Assembly: GCF_018614915.1 (NCBI RefSeq)
Contig: NZ_JAGGNU010000084.1
Span: 1 to 44,234 of the forward strand
DNA: 44,234 nt
Source of the DNA: Variovorax paradoxus
GTDB taxonomy: Bacteria > Pseudomonadota > Gammaproteobacteria > Burkholderiales > Burkholderiaceae_C
Reading direction: 5' to 3'
The notes beneath the pieces are model-generated. The model was not told the DNA's origin. It saw nothing but the letters and a program-made list of their open reading frames with translations, and ran no database searches. This document shows positions 17,399-26,692 of the stretch, in pieces (within the stretch, counting starts at the first letter, position 1; each line of letters starts with the position of its first letter). The position numbers and the translations under genes were made by a program.

Positions 17399-18580
17399 CT
17401 ACACCTGCCCGTAGGCCGTGACGACGGCCGCGCCGCCCAGCCCCAGGTTGTGCTGCAGCGCGATGCGCGCGCCTGCCACCTGCGTACCCTCTGCAGAGCC
17501 GCGCAACTGGCGCGTGAGTTCGTAGCACTGCGCCAGCCCCGTGGCGCCCAGCGGATGGCCCTTGGACAGCAAACCTCCGGACGGATTCACCACGACGTCA
17601 CGCCCATAGGTGTTGCGGCCCTCCTCTACGAAGCGTTCAGCCTCGCCGACCGGGCAAAAGCCCAGTGCCTCATAGCTCAAGAGTTCGTTCTGCGCGAAGC
17701 AATCGTGCAGTTCGCACACGTCCACATCCTTCGGGCCGATGCCAGCTTCGGCATAGACCTTGGCCGCAGCGTCTTCGCTGAGATGGAAGCCCACGAGATC
17801 GATCATCGAGCGCGTGTCGAAGCTGTTGTTGCGGTCGGTGGTCATTGCCTGGCCGAGGATCTGCACGCGAGGGGAGAGGCCTTTGCGCGCTGCGAACTCC
17901 TTTGACATGAGGATGGCCGCTGCGCCACCGCAGGTCGGCGGGCAGGCCATCAACCGTGTGAGCACCCCGTCCCACAGCACGGGAGAAGACAGCACTTCCT
18001 CGGCCGTGACTTCCTTGCGAAACAGGGCGAGCGGATTGTTACCCGCGTGGCGGCTGGCCTTGGCGCGGATCTTCGCGAAAGTCCCCAACTTCGTGCCGTA
18101 CCTCTGCATGTGCTCCCGGCCCGCGCCGCCGAAATAACGCAACGCGAGCGGCAGCTTCACCCCGTCGGTCAGTTCGTCGCACAGCGCATCGAAATTCTCG
18201 AAGGCGTTGGGCCGGTCCTGCCAGTGCATGGCTAGCGCGCCGGGTTGCATCTGCTCGAAGCCGACCGCGATGGCGCAATCAACTGCGCCACTGGCCACGG
18301 CCTGGCGTGCCAGGAACAGTGCCGTGGAACCGGTCGAGCAGTTGTTGTTGACGTTGATGACCGGGATGCCACTCATGCCAACCTCGTACAGCGCGCGCTG
18401 GCCACTGGTCGAGTCGCCATAGACGAAGCCGGCGTAAGCCTGCTGCACGTCCTCGTAGCCAATGCCCGCGTCTTCCAGCGCCTGGCGCGCGGCTTGCGCG
18501 CCCATCTCGTGGTACGGCAGGCTGTCGCCCGGCTTCTTGAAGGGGATCATGCCTACCCCTGCGACCAGTACTTGCTTCAT
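17399..18580 (-). CDS. SCP-x-like thiolase / acetyl-CoA acetyltransferase family (393 aa)
   Basis: A thiolase-fold enzyme of the sterol-carrier-protein-x-like subgroup (no fused lipid-transfer domain). The nucleophile is Cys81 in NVNNNCSTGSTAL. ELHDCFA supplies the His region and NPSGGLLSKGHPLGATG the C-terminal catalytic loop. This subgroup typically cleaves branched or sterol-like 3-ketoacyl-CoAs. The ATG has GAGGA six bases upstream. It sits between the BKACE gene and the MaoC pair, so one operon holds hydratase, dehydrogenase and thiolase functions for a full beta-oxidation turn. Confidence 0.9.
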   Translation of the reverse strand: MKQVLVAGVGMIPFKKPGDSLPYHEMGAQAARQALEDAGIGYEDVQQAYAGFVYGDSTSGQRALYEVGMSGIPVINVNNNCSTGSTALFLARQAVASGAVDCAIAVGFEQMQPGALAMHWQDRPNAFENFDALCDELTDGVKLPLALRYFGGAGREHMQRYGTKLGTFAKIRAKASRHAGNNPLALFRKEVTAEEVLSSPVLWDGVLTRLMACPPTCGGAAAILMSKEFAARKGLSPRVQILGQAMTTDRNNSFDTRSMIDLVGFHLSEDAAAKVYAEAGIGPKDVDVCELHDCFAQNELLSYEALGFCPVGEAERFVEEGRNTYGRDVVVNPSGGLLSKGHPLGATGLAQCYELTRQLRGSAEGTQVAGARIALQHNLGLGGAAVVTAYGQV

Positions 18581-18603
18581 TTCATGTCCTCGATTGATCG
18601 AAT

Positions 18604-19533
18604 TCAGAAGGCAACCTTGTCGGCGCCCTTAAGCTCCAGGATTTCCCTTGCTTCGTCGGGGAGGGCGATCTCTAGGCCCAGCCCCTCGACGAGGGCCCGC
18701 GCCTGGCGCACCTGCAACGCGTTCGATTCGGCCAACCGGCCCTTGCCCGCCCACAGCGAGTCCTCCAGACCCACTCGGACGTTGCCGCCCTGCGCCGCAG
18801 CGATGGCCGCCAGCGGCATCTGGCTGCGGCCGGCCCCCAGCACCGACCAGCGGTAGTTGTCGCCGAAGAGCCGATCCGCCGTACGCTTCATGTGCTGAAC
18901 ATCTTCCGGGTGCGCGCCGATGCCGCCGAGAAGGCCGAACACGGTCTGGATGAACAATGGGCCCTGGACCAAGCCCTCCTGCCAGAAGTGGTGCAGGTTG
19001 TAGAGGTGGCTGGTGTCGTAGCACTCGAACTCGTAGCGCGTGCCGGTTTTGTTGAGAGTGCGCAGCGCGTAGGCGATGTCCTTGAAGGAGTTGCGAAAAA
19101 CGAGGTCGCGCGAGTTTTCCAGCATTTCGGGCTCCCACGCGTGCTTGAACTCCTTGAAGCGGCTCAGCATCGGAAAGAGGCCGAAGTTCATGGAGCCCAT
19201 GTTCAGGCTGGCGACCTCGGGTTTCCAGACGGCTGCTGGGCGGATGCGCTCTTCGACCGACATGAACGGCGAACCGCCGGTAGTCAGGTTGACCACGACG
19301 TTGGACCTCCGTTTGATCTCGCGCAGGAAGGGCTCGAAGGCCTCGGGAGACTGGTCGGGCCGGCCATCGACGGGGTTGCGGGCGTGCAGATGGACGATGG
19401 CGGCACCAGCCTCGGCCGCTCCGATGGCCGCCTCGGCGATTTCCTCGGCAGTCACCGGCAGGTGCGGCGACATCGAGGGCGTGTGGATCGACCCCGTGAC
19501 TGCACAGGTGATGATGACTTTGCGTTCAGGCAT
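18604..19533 (-). CDS. BKACE-family beta-keto acid cleavage enzyme (DUF849) (309 aa)
   Basis: BKACE enzymes are metal-dependent and condense a beta-keto acid with acetyl-CoA to give acetoacetate and a new acyl-CoA; the type member acts in lysine fermentation. Family features are the N-terminal VIITCAVTGSIHTPSMSPHL, the metal-site strand IVHLHARNPVDGRP, the segment VVNLTTGGSP, and GNVRVGLEDSLW near the end. The ATG at 19533 has GAAGGA seven bases upstream and overlaps the SDR stop by eight bases; the 26-residue upstream extension is rejected. The beta-keto acid used here is not predictable, but its presence with a thiolase suggests a free beta-keto acid arises in the pathway. Confidence 0.88.
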   Translation of the reverse strand: MPERKVIITCAVTGSIHTPSMSPHLPVTAEEIAEAAIGAAEAGAAIVHLHARNPVDGRPDQSPEAFEPFLREIKRRSNVVVNLTTGGSPFMSVEERIRPAAVWKPEVASLNMGSMNFGLFPMLSRFKEFKHAWEPEMLENSRDLVFRNSFKDIAYALRTLNKTGTRYEFECYDTSHLYNLHHFWQEGLVQGPLFIQTVFGLLGGIGAHPEDVQHMKRTADRLFGDNYRWSVLGAGRSQMPLAAIAAAQGGNVRVGLEDSLWAGKGRLAESNALQVRQARALVEGLGLEIALPDEAREILELKGADKVAF

Positions 19534-20404
19534 GAGTGTGTCCTTCGTCGGAAAAATAGTCCGGCCGCTCGATGGTCCAGAGATCCCCCCAGAGACGACC
19601 GCCGCCGTCAACCGTCATGACTTCGCCGGTCATGAAGCTGGCCGCGGGGCTGGCCAGGAAGACCGCCGATTCCGCGATCTCGCGCAGGCTGCCCGGCCGC
19701 CGCATCGGGTTGGCGCGATGAAACTGGCGACGTGCCTCCTGCGGGTAGACCTCCAAACCTTCGCTGGCTGTGAGACCTGGTGCGATGCAGTTGACACGAA
19801 TGTTCAGCGGCGCCCACTCCACCGCGACGGTGCGCGTGGCGGCGATCACGCCGGCACGCGCCGCCATCGAATGCGCGATGCCAGGGATGCCCGGGTCCAC
19901 CACCGCCACCAGGTTCACCAGTACGCCCGGCGCGCCGGCATCACGCCAGTGGCGCGCGGCGGCCTGCATCATGTGCCAGGTGCCATTGAGGTTGGTGTCG
20001 ATCACCGCGCCCCAACCCTTGGCCGAGAAGTCAATGGCAGGCTGCGGGAACTGGCCGCCAGCGTTGTTGACTACCACCGAAAGCGTGCCGCATTCCGCCG
20101 TGATGTGCGCGAACAGCGCCTGCACCTGCTCGGGGTCGCGCACGTTGGCAACGATCGGCAGGATGCGCGCGCCCTTCTCCTTCGCAAACGCGGCGACACG
20201 GTCGAGCTTGTCCTGGGTGCGCCCACAGATGACGACCTGCGCACCCAGCCGGGCGAACAGCAACGCGATCGCGCGACCGATGCCGGTGCCGCCACCCGAG
20301 ACGAGCACCGTTTTCCCATCGAACAGACTCGCGTGATAGACCGTCGTCTCGGCCCACAACGCAGCTTCGATCGAAGCCGGCGGCGAAGACGTGTTCTCGG
20401 GCAT
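19526..20404 (-). CDS. SDR-family protein with altered active site (292 aa)
   Basis: A Rossmann-fold short-chain dehydrogenase with intact cofactor motif GGGTGIG (residues 37-43) and NNAGGQFPQPA, a segment typical of dienoyl-CoA-reductase-like members. The catalytic stretch is AHSMAARAG (177-185): Ser occupies the Tyr position and Arg183 the Lys position, so both parts of YxxxK are gone. About 30 extra residues precede the fold, and WTIERPDYF near the C-terminus is unusual. The start lies four bases after the dehydrogenase stop. It may be a reductase with a different catalytic scheme, or a binding protein. Confidence 0.82.
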   Translation of the reverse strand: MPENTSSPPASIEAALWAETTVYHASLFDGKTVLVSGGGTGIGRAIALLFARLGAQVVICGRTQDKLDRVAAFAKEKGARILPIVANVRDPEQVQALFAHITAECGTLSVVVNNAGGQFPQPAIDFSAKGWGAVIDTNLNGTWHMMQAAARHWRDAGAPGVLVNLVAVVDPGIPGIAHSMAARAGVIAATRTVAVEWAPLNIRVNCIAPGLTASEGLEVYPQEARRQFHRANPMRRPGSLREIAESAVFLASPAASFMTGEVMTVDGGGRLWGDLWTIERPDYFSDEGHTHA

Positions 20405-20408
20405 GTCT

Positions 20409-21620
20409 TCAGCTCCGCAGAAGTTCGCCAGCGATGATCAGCTTGCGCACTTCGGTCGTGCCGGCGCCGATCTCCAGCAGCTTGATCGAGCGGTAGAGGC
20501 GGTTGATTTCCGACTCCCAGATGTAGCCCGCCCCGCCGTGGATCTGCACGGCTTCGTCGAGCACCGTGTTCATGGTGTTGGCGGCGAACATCACTGACGC
20601 CGCCGTCAGCTTGTGGATTTCGCCGCGACCCGCATCGCCATCGTGCAGCGCACTCACTGCCCGCAAGGTCTGGTACGTGAACAAGCGCATCGACTCCACG
20701 CCGACATACATCGTGGCAATCTTGTCCTGGATCATCTGGAAACTGGAGATAGGCTGGCCGAACTGCCGGCGAGTGCGCGCGTACTCGATGCTCAACTCCA
20801 GCGCGCGCTCGGCGATGCCCAAGCACAGCGGCGCGATCATCGAGCGCTCCAGGTCCAACCCGCTCATCACGACCTTGACGCCGGTGTTCTCCTCGCCAAT
20901 GCGGTTGGCCACCGGCACGCGACAGTTGTCGAACACCAGTTCACCGGTCTGGCTGCCGCGAAAACCCATCTTCACGAGCTTCTGCGCAACGCGAAAGCCC
21001 GGCGCCTCCTTGTCGACAAGGAAGGCGGAGATGCCCCGCGACCCCAGGTCCTTGTCGGTCTTCGCATAGACCAGCAGCACGTCGGCGACCGGTCCGTTCG
21101 TGATGTAGACCTTGGTGCCGTTGAGCACATAGTGATCGCCGTCGCGCACGGCCGTCGTGCGCATCGCGCCCAGTGCATCGGAGCCTGCACCCGGCTCGGT
21201 CAGGCCGAGAGCGCCGAGCAGTTCACCGCGGCACATGCCAGGCACATAGCGGGCCTTCTGCTCTTCGCTGGCGTTGCGCAAGACGTTGTGCAGGCACAGG
21301 TTCTCGTGCGCCACCCAGCTCAGGGCCAGCGCGTGGTTCCAGCGCGCGAACGCCTGGAGCACGAGGCCGCTGGTGAACAGATCCAGTCCTGCGCCGCCCA
21401 GCGATTCGGGCGCGGTGATGCCGCAATAGCCGTTGGCACCGATCTTCGGCAGGATCGAGGGAGGCCACCATTCCTCGTCGTCCATGCGCTGCGACAGCGG
21501 GTAGAGCTCGGCCTTCGCAAACCTGTCGGCCTGCGACAGCATCTCCATCTCGTCATCGGACAGGCCGCTGAAGACCTGTGCGGTCGGGCGTTGGGCTGTG
21601 AACAAATCACTCTCGGACAT
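20409..21620 (-). CDS. Acyl-CoA dehydrogenase, isovaleryl-CoA dehydrogenase type (403 aa)
   Basis: An FAD enzyme forming a 2-enoyl-CoA. It has GLTEPGAGSD (residues 139-148) and the FAD/ETF features of the family. The catalytic base appears to be Glu258 in GLDLER, as in isovaleryl-CoA dehydrogenases, because the usual late glutamate is replaced in EIGAGTTEVRK. This base position is typical for dehydrogenases of beta-methyl-branched substrates (isovaleryl- or citronellyl-CoA). The ATG at 21620 has GGAG six bases upstream; an upstream in-frame start would add 16 residues without a ribosome-binding site. It is the first gene of the 15-gene leftward operon, 72 bases from an operator, and divergent from the carboxylase genes. 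Confidence 0.9.
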   Translation of the reverse strand: MSESDLFTAQRPTAQVFSGLSDDEMEMLSQADRFAKAELYPLSQRMDDEEWWPPSILPKIGANGYCGITAPESLGGAGLDLFTSGLVLQAFARWNHALALSWVAHENLCLHNVLRNASEEQKARYVPGMCRGELLGALGLTEPGAGSDALGAMRTTAVRDGDHYVLNGTKVYITNGPVADVLLVYAKTDKDLGSRGISAFLVDKEAPGFRVAQKLVKMGFRGSQTGELVFDNCRVPVANRIGEENTGVKVVMSGLDLERSMIAPLCLGIAERALELSIEYARTRRQFGQPISSFQMIQDKIATMYVGVESMRLFTYQTLRAVSALHDGDAGRGEIHKLTAASVMFAANTMNTVLDEAVQIHGGAGYIWESEINRLYRSIKLLEIGAGTTEVRKLIIAGELLRS

Positions 21621-21691
21621 CAAAACTCCAGGCGTGCGGCAGCCGAAGACGGTGCCTTGTTTGCGCACTTGCGATGCGAAACGAATTTAAT

Positions 21692-21704
21692 TGAGTACGC
21701 CTCA
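21692..21704. promoter_or_regulatory. Putative TetR operator, copy 2 (leftward operon)
   Basis: TGAGTACGCCTCA has arms TGAGT and CCTCA around ACG, with one mismatch. It lies 72 bases upstream of the dehydrogenase start. On the minus strand it is followed directly by AATTAAAT, giving a possible -10 TTAAAT, so a bound repressor would cover the promoter. The spacing and arm sequence match the other three copies. Confidence 0.6.
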
Positions 21705-21750
21705 TTAAGTTACCAGCACTCTTGTATTCCCCTATCGGGGAAAACCATCA

Positions 21751-21778
21751 TTTGGCAAAATGAGTTGCACTCAATAAT
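21751..21778 (+). promoter_or_regulatory. Candidate promoter of the carboxylase operon with an operator between its boxes
   Basis: TTTGGC/TTGGCA (21751-21757) could be a -35 box, and AATAAT (21773-21778, five of six matches to TATAAT) a -10 box, 15-16 bases apart. The perfect inverted repeat TGAGTTGCACTCA occupies 21761-21773, exactly between them. Transcription would begin near 21785. This argues against translation starting at the in-frame ATGs 21777/21780 and for the GTG at 21819. Confidence 0.5.
21761..21773. promoter_or_regulatory. Putative TetR operator, copy 3 (perfect)
   Basis: TGAGT-TGC-ACTCA is a perfect 5+3+5 inverted repeat and the best of the four copies. Its centre is 69 bases from the centre of copy 2 in the same divergent region. 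Confidence 0.65.
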
Positions 21779-21818
21779 GATGTCCAACGGGTTCAAGACT
21801 CGGCAACATGGAGAGCAA

Positions 21819-23302
<1,484 letters not shown>

Positions 23303-23303
<1 letters not shown>

Positions 23304-23809
23304 TGGCCCATGCATTCACGGTGCTCGGCGTCGACCGCGAAGTCTGGCTCGCCCGCGCGGGAACCACCTACCGGTTGCAGATCGGCGATCTGAGCCTGGC
23401 CGTCGTGCTCTCGCCGCGCGGTGACCACGCGCACGAGCTGATCCTGCATGACAACAGCCATCGCGTATTTCTCGCACGGCGCGGCGACGACATCCATGTC
23501 CACCTCGACGGCGACACCTACCTTCTGCGCTACTCGCACAGCCTCGCGCGCTTTGCCGACCAGTCGATCGACGAAGGCGAAGCCGTCTCGCGCGCGCCCA
23601 TGCCCGGCTCGGTGATCGCCGTGTCCGTTCAGCCCGGCGATGCCGTGCAGCGCGGGCAGGCGCTGCTTGTGATCGAAAGCATGAAGATGGAAACGACGAT
23701 CAACGCCAGCTGCGATGGCATCGTCCAGGCTCTACATGTGGGCCTCGGTCAGACCTTTGAACGCGACGCTCCGCTGGTCACGCTGGAGCTAGGAACCCCG
23801 GCGCCATGA
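23303..23809 (+). CDS. Biotin carboxyl carrier subunit with BT domain (168 aa)
   Basis: This carries biotin between the carboxylase and carboxyltransferase sites. The C-terminal biotinyl domain (about residues 95-162) has APMPGSV and the biotinylation motif ESMKME with Lys128. Residues 1-90 form a beta-rich segment like the BT linker domain that joins BC and carrier in methylcrotonyl-type alpha subunits. BC plus this protein sum to 662 residues, the normal length of an undivided alpha subunit. It is coupled to BC through TGATG and to the next gene through ATGA, so all three subunits should be made in balance. Confidence 0.9.
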
Positions 23810-25413
23810 AACGCATCGATTCGGTACTCAACACCCGCTCGGCCGACTTCCTGGCCAACCGCCAGCACAACCTCGGACTCGTCGAAGTGCTGCGACAGCA
23901 GCAAGCCAACGTGCGACACGTCCGCCCGGAGCGCGACATGGAGCGGCTCGCAAGACAGAACAAGCTCTTCGTGCGCGAACGCATTGCGCAGCTCCTGGAC
24001 CCTGGTACGCCGTTCCTGGAGCTCTCCACGCTAGCCGCCAACGCAGACTATGACGGCGAAGTACCGGGCGCAGGCGTGGTCACCGGCGTCGGCATTGTCA
24101 GCGGCCGCGAGGTGATGGTGAACGCCTCGGACGCAAGCATCAAGGGCGGCGCCTGGTACCCGCTCTCGGTCAAGAAGATCGTGCGCGCCACCGACATCGC
24201 GGTGGAGAACCGCCTGCCGATGGTCCACCTGTGCGACAGCGCCGGTGGATTCTTGCCGCTGCAGGCTGAGCTGTTCCCCGACCGACACAACGCGGGCCGG
24301 ATCTTCCGCAATCAGTCCATCCTCTCGAAGATGGGCGTGCCGCAAGTCTCGATCGTGCTGGGCCACTGCACGGCGGGTGGCGCCTACGTGCCCGCGCTTT
24401 CGGACTACAGCGTGATCGTGCGCGGCAATGGCGCCATTTTCCTCGGCGGCCCGCCGTTGGTGAAGGCCGCTACGGGCGAGGAAGTCAGCGCCGACGAACT
24501 CGGCGGCTGCGACGTACACACGCGTATCTCGGGCACGGCCGACTACCCGGCGAGCAACGAATACGAAGCCATTGCCATCGCGCGCGATGTGGTCGCGCAG
24601 TGGAAGCGCCCGGTCAAGGCCGACGTACAGTGGCAGGAACCCGAAGCACCGCTCTACGACCCGCAGGAGCTCTACGGCATCATCCCGCGGGACATCAAGG
24701 TGCAGTTCGACATGCGCGAGATCATCGCGCGCATGGTGGACGGTAGCCGCTTCCACGAGTACCAGCCCGCCTACGCGCCCACGCTCGTCTGCGGATTCGC
24801 CAACCTGTGGGGCTACAAGGTTGGCATCCTCGCCAACAATGGCGTGCTGTTCAACGAGAGTGCGCAGAAAGGCACGCACTTCATCGAACTCTGCAACCAG
24901 AACCGCACGCCGCTGATCTTCCTGCAGAACATCACGGGCTTCATGGTCGGCAAGGACTACGAGCGCCGCGGCATCACCAAGGACGGCGCCAAGATGATCA
25001 TGGCCGTGGCGGGCTCCGAAGTGCCGAAATTCACAGTGATCTGCAACGGCTCTTTCGGCGCCGGCAACTACGGCATGTCGGGCCGCGCTTTCGATCCGCG
25101 CTTTCTATTCATGTGGCCGCAAAGCCAGATCTCGGTGATGGGCGCCGAGCAGGCCGCCAACGTGCTGGCCGACGTGAAGCTGCGCCAGCTCGCACGCACG
25201 GGCGCCGAGCTGAGCGCAGAGGAAATCGCAGCCATCCGGGACCCGGTGCTCGAGGACTTCCGTCGCCAGTCGAGCGCGCTCTATTCCACCTCGAAGATCT
25301 GGGACGACGGGATCCTCGACCCCGTCGACACGCGCAATGCGCTTGGGATTGCGATCTCGGCCGCGCTGAATCAGCCCATCGCGCCGCCGAGCTACGGCGT
25401 GTTTCGCATCTGA
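23806..25413 (+). CDS. Acyl-CoA carboxylase, carboxyltransferase subunit, methylcrotonyl-type (535 aa)
   Basis: This subunit transfers carboxyl from biotin to an acyl-CoA. The N-terminal carboxyltransferase domain shows CDSAGGFLPLQ, CTAGGAYVPALSDY and GGPPLVKAATGEEVSADELGG. The C-terminal domain shows NNGVLFNES, QNITGFMVG and GAGNYGMSGRAFDPRFLFMW. These place it with the methylcrotonyl-/geranyl-CoA carboxylases rather than acetyl- or propionyl-CoA carboxylases. SGTADYPASNEYEA differs from the common SGVADHxA of methylcrotonyl-CoA carboxylase, so a different beta-methyl-enoyl substrate is possible. Length is normal for the family. Confidence 0.92.
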   Translation: MKRIDSVLNTRSADFLANRQHNLGLVEVLRQQQANVRHVRPERDMERLARQNKLFVRERIAQLLDPGTPFLELSTLAANADYDGEVPGAGVVTGVGIVSGREVMVNASDASIKGGAWYPLSVKKIVRATDIAVENRLPMVHLCDSAGGFLPLQAELFPDRHNAGRIFRNQSILSKMGVPQVSIVLGHCTAGGAYVPALSDYSVIVRGNGAIFLGGPPLVKAATGEEVSADELGGCDVHTRISGTADYPASNEYEAIAIARDVVAQWKRPVKADVQWQEPEAPLYDPQELYGIIPRDIKVQFDMREIIARMVDGSRFHEYQPAYAPTLVCGFANLWGYKVGILANNGVLFNESAQKGTHFIELCNQNRTPLIFLQNITGFMVGKDYERRGITKDGAKMIMAVAGSEVPKFTVICNGSFGAGNYGMSGRAFDPRFLFMWPQSQISVMGAEQAANVLADVKLRQLARTGAELSAEEIAAIRDPVLEDFRRQSSALYSTSKIWDDGILDPVDTRNALGIAISAALNQPIAPPSYGVFRI

Positions 25414-25421
25414 AGCCGACG

Positions 25422-26213
25422 ATGTCCGAAGACGAAGTCCCGGTTCATCTCACGCGGCCCGAAGCAGCCGTGGCGGTGCTGACGATGCGCCGCAAGGCAG
25501 GCCCCAACGTGATCGACGGCACTTTCTGTGGCGGCCTGCTGGACGCCTGCGAGGCATTGGCGAACGATGAAGCGCTGCACGCCGTGCTGTTGCGCGCAGA
25601 GGGGCCCGCCTTCTGCGTGGGCGCCGACATCGGACAGATGCAGGCGCGCCTCGACGATCTCCCCGTTTACCTCGGAGAACTGATCGACCACGCGCATGCT
25701 GCGGTGCTGGCATTGGTCGCCCTGCCGGTGCCGGTGATTGCCTGCGTGCAAGGCGTGGCCGCGGGCGGCGGTTTTTCGCTTGCGCTGGCCTGCGACAGCG
25801 TGATCGCGTCGCGCGCGGCGCGCTTCGTGGTCGCGTATCCCCAGCTCGGTACTTCGCCGGACACCGGCTTCACGCGTTCGCTGGTCGCCAGAGTCGGGGC
25901 TCATCGAGCACTCGAAATCTGCCTTTCTCCGGCGCCGCTGGATGCCGGGCAGGCCCATCGACTCGGCATCGCGAACGAGCTGGTCGATGACGAGGACCTT
26001 GATGCCGCCGCCCTTTCGGCGGCGCGACGCCTTGCCGCGCTACCCCGCATGGCCGTGGTCGGCACCAAGGCGCTCATCCAAGGCGACACCCTGTCGGCGC
26101 TGGCAGCGCGCATGCGCAGCGAGAAGGAATGGTTTCTCCGCTGTGCGGGCACCGACGCGCTGCACGATCGCATCCGCAGCTTCTCGCAGCGTCCGCGGAC
26201 CACGCCGCAATAG
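25422..26213 (+). CDS. Enoyl-CoA hydratase/isomerase family (263 aa)
   Basis: A crotonase-fold enzyme with oxyanion-hole segments AEGPAFCVGADIG and VQGVAAGGGFSLALACD. The catalytic region is YPQLGTSPDTGFTRSLV, with Asp at the second acid position as in PaaG-type isomerases, and no first Glu. In Liu or Atu operons the crotonase in this place hydrates the carboxylated glutaconyl-CoA; that is the likely job, although the Asp variant leaves isomerisation open. The ATG at 25422 is nine bases after the carboxyltransferase stop. The frame is open upstream through that gene, but only this start gives a crotonase N-terminus. Confidence 0.86.
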   Translation: MSEDEVPVHLTRPEAAVAVLTMRRKAGPNVIDGTFCGGLLDACEALANDEALHAVLLRAEGPAFCVGADIGQMQARLDDLPVYLGELIDHAHAAVLALVALPVPVIACVQGVAAGGGFSLALACDSVIASRAARFVVAYPQLGTSPDTGFTRSLVARVGAHRALEICLSPAPLDAGQAHRLGIANELVDDEDLDAAALSAARRLAALPRMAVVGTKALIQGDTLSALAARMRSEKEWFLRCAGTDALHDRIRSFSQRPRTTPQ

Positions 26214-26239
26214 ATCCCGCAATTTCAAGGATAGAAGCC

Positions 26240-26692
26240 ATGGCAGGCCACTGGTTCGAAGAGTTCAGTCCCGGACAGGCGTTCGAGCACGAGATACGCC
26301 GCACCATCACCGAAGCCGACAACATGTGGTTCAGCAATGCCACTTGCAATCCGGCGGCGATCCACATCGACGCCGAATACTGCAAGGGTACGGAGTTCGG
26401 CCGCCCGCTGGTCAACAGCATCTTCACGCTCGGATTGGTGATCGGCCTGTCGGTGCAGGAAACCACACTGGGCACGACGGTGGCGAACCTGGGCATGACC
26501 GACACCCGCTTTCCCTTCCCGGTGTTTCCAGGCGACACCATTCATTCGCGCACCACGGTCAAGGAGTTGCGCGAGAGCAAGTCACGCCCGAACGCGGGCA
26601 TCGTGACCTTCCTGCACCAGGGCTTCAATCAGCGCGACGAGGAAGTCTGCACCTGTACGCGCCAAGCGCTGATGCTGAGGAAGCCCGCATGA
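26240..26692 (+). CDS. MaoC-family hydratase of the mesaconyl/itaconyl-CoA-hydratase-like group (150 aa)
   Basis: A hot-dog hydratase-like protein. Its active-site segment is NATCNPAAIHID, so His is kept but Asp of GDxNPxH is replaced by Thr. GRPLVNSIFTLGLVIGLSV and TTLGTTVANLGMTD are typical of a MaoC group found next to CitE-like lyases, where known members hydrate C5-dicarboxylyl-CoAs (itaconyl- or mesaconyl-CoA). AAGGA lies eight bases before the ATG. It overlaps the lyase gene by four bases (ATGA), which supports consecutive reactions: hydrate, then cleave. Confidence 0.85.
   Translation: MAGHWFEEFSPGQAFEHEIRRTITEADNMWFSNATCNPAAIHIDAEYCKGTEFGRPLVNSIFTLGLVIGLSVQETTLGTTVANLGMTDTRFPFPVFPGDTIHSRTTVKELRESKSRPNAGIVTFLHQGFNQRDEEVCTCTRQALMLRKPA

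Noticed and set aside
20613..21776. Long upstream extension of the biotin carboxylase frame (896 codons in total)
   Set aside because: The extension lies antisense to the acyl-CoA dehydrogenase gene and lacks any domain; the family N-terminus begins near 21819.
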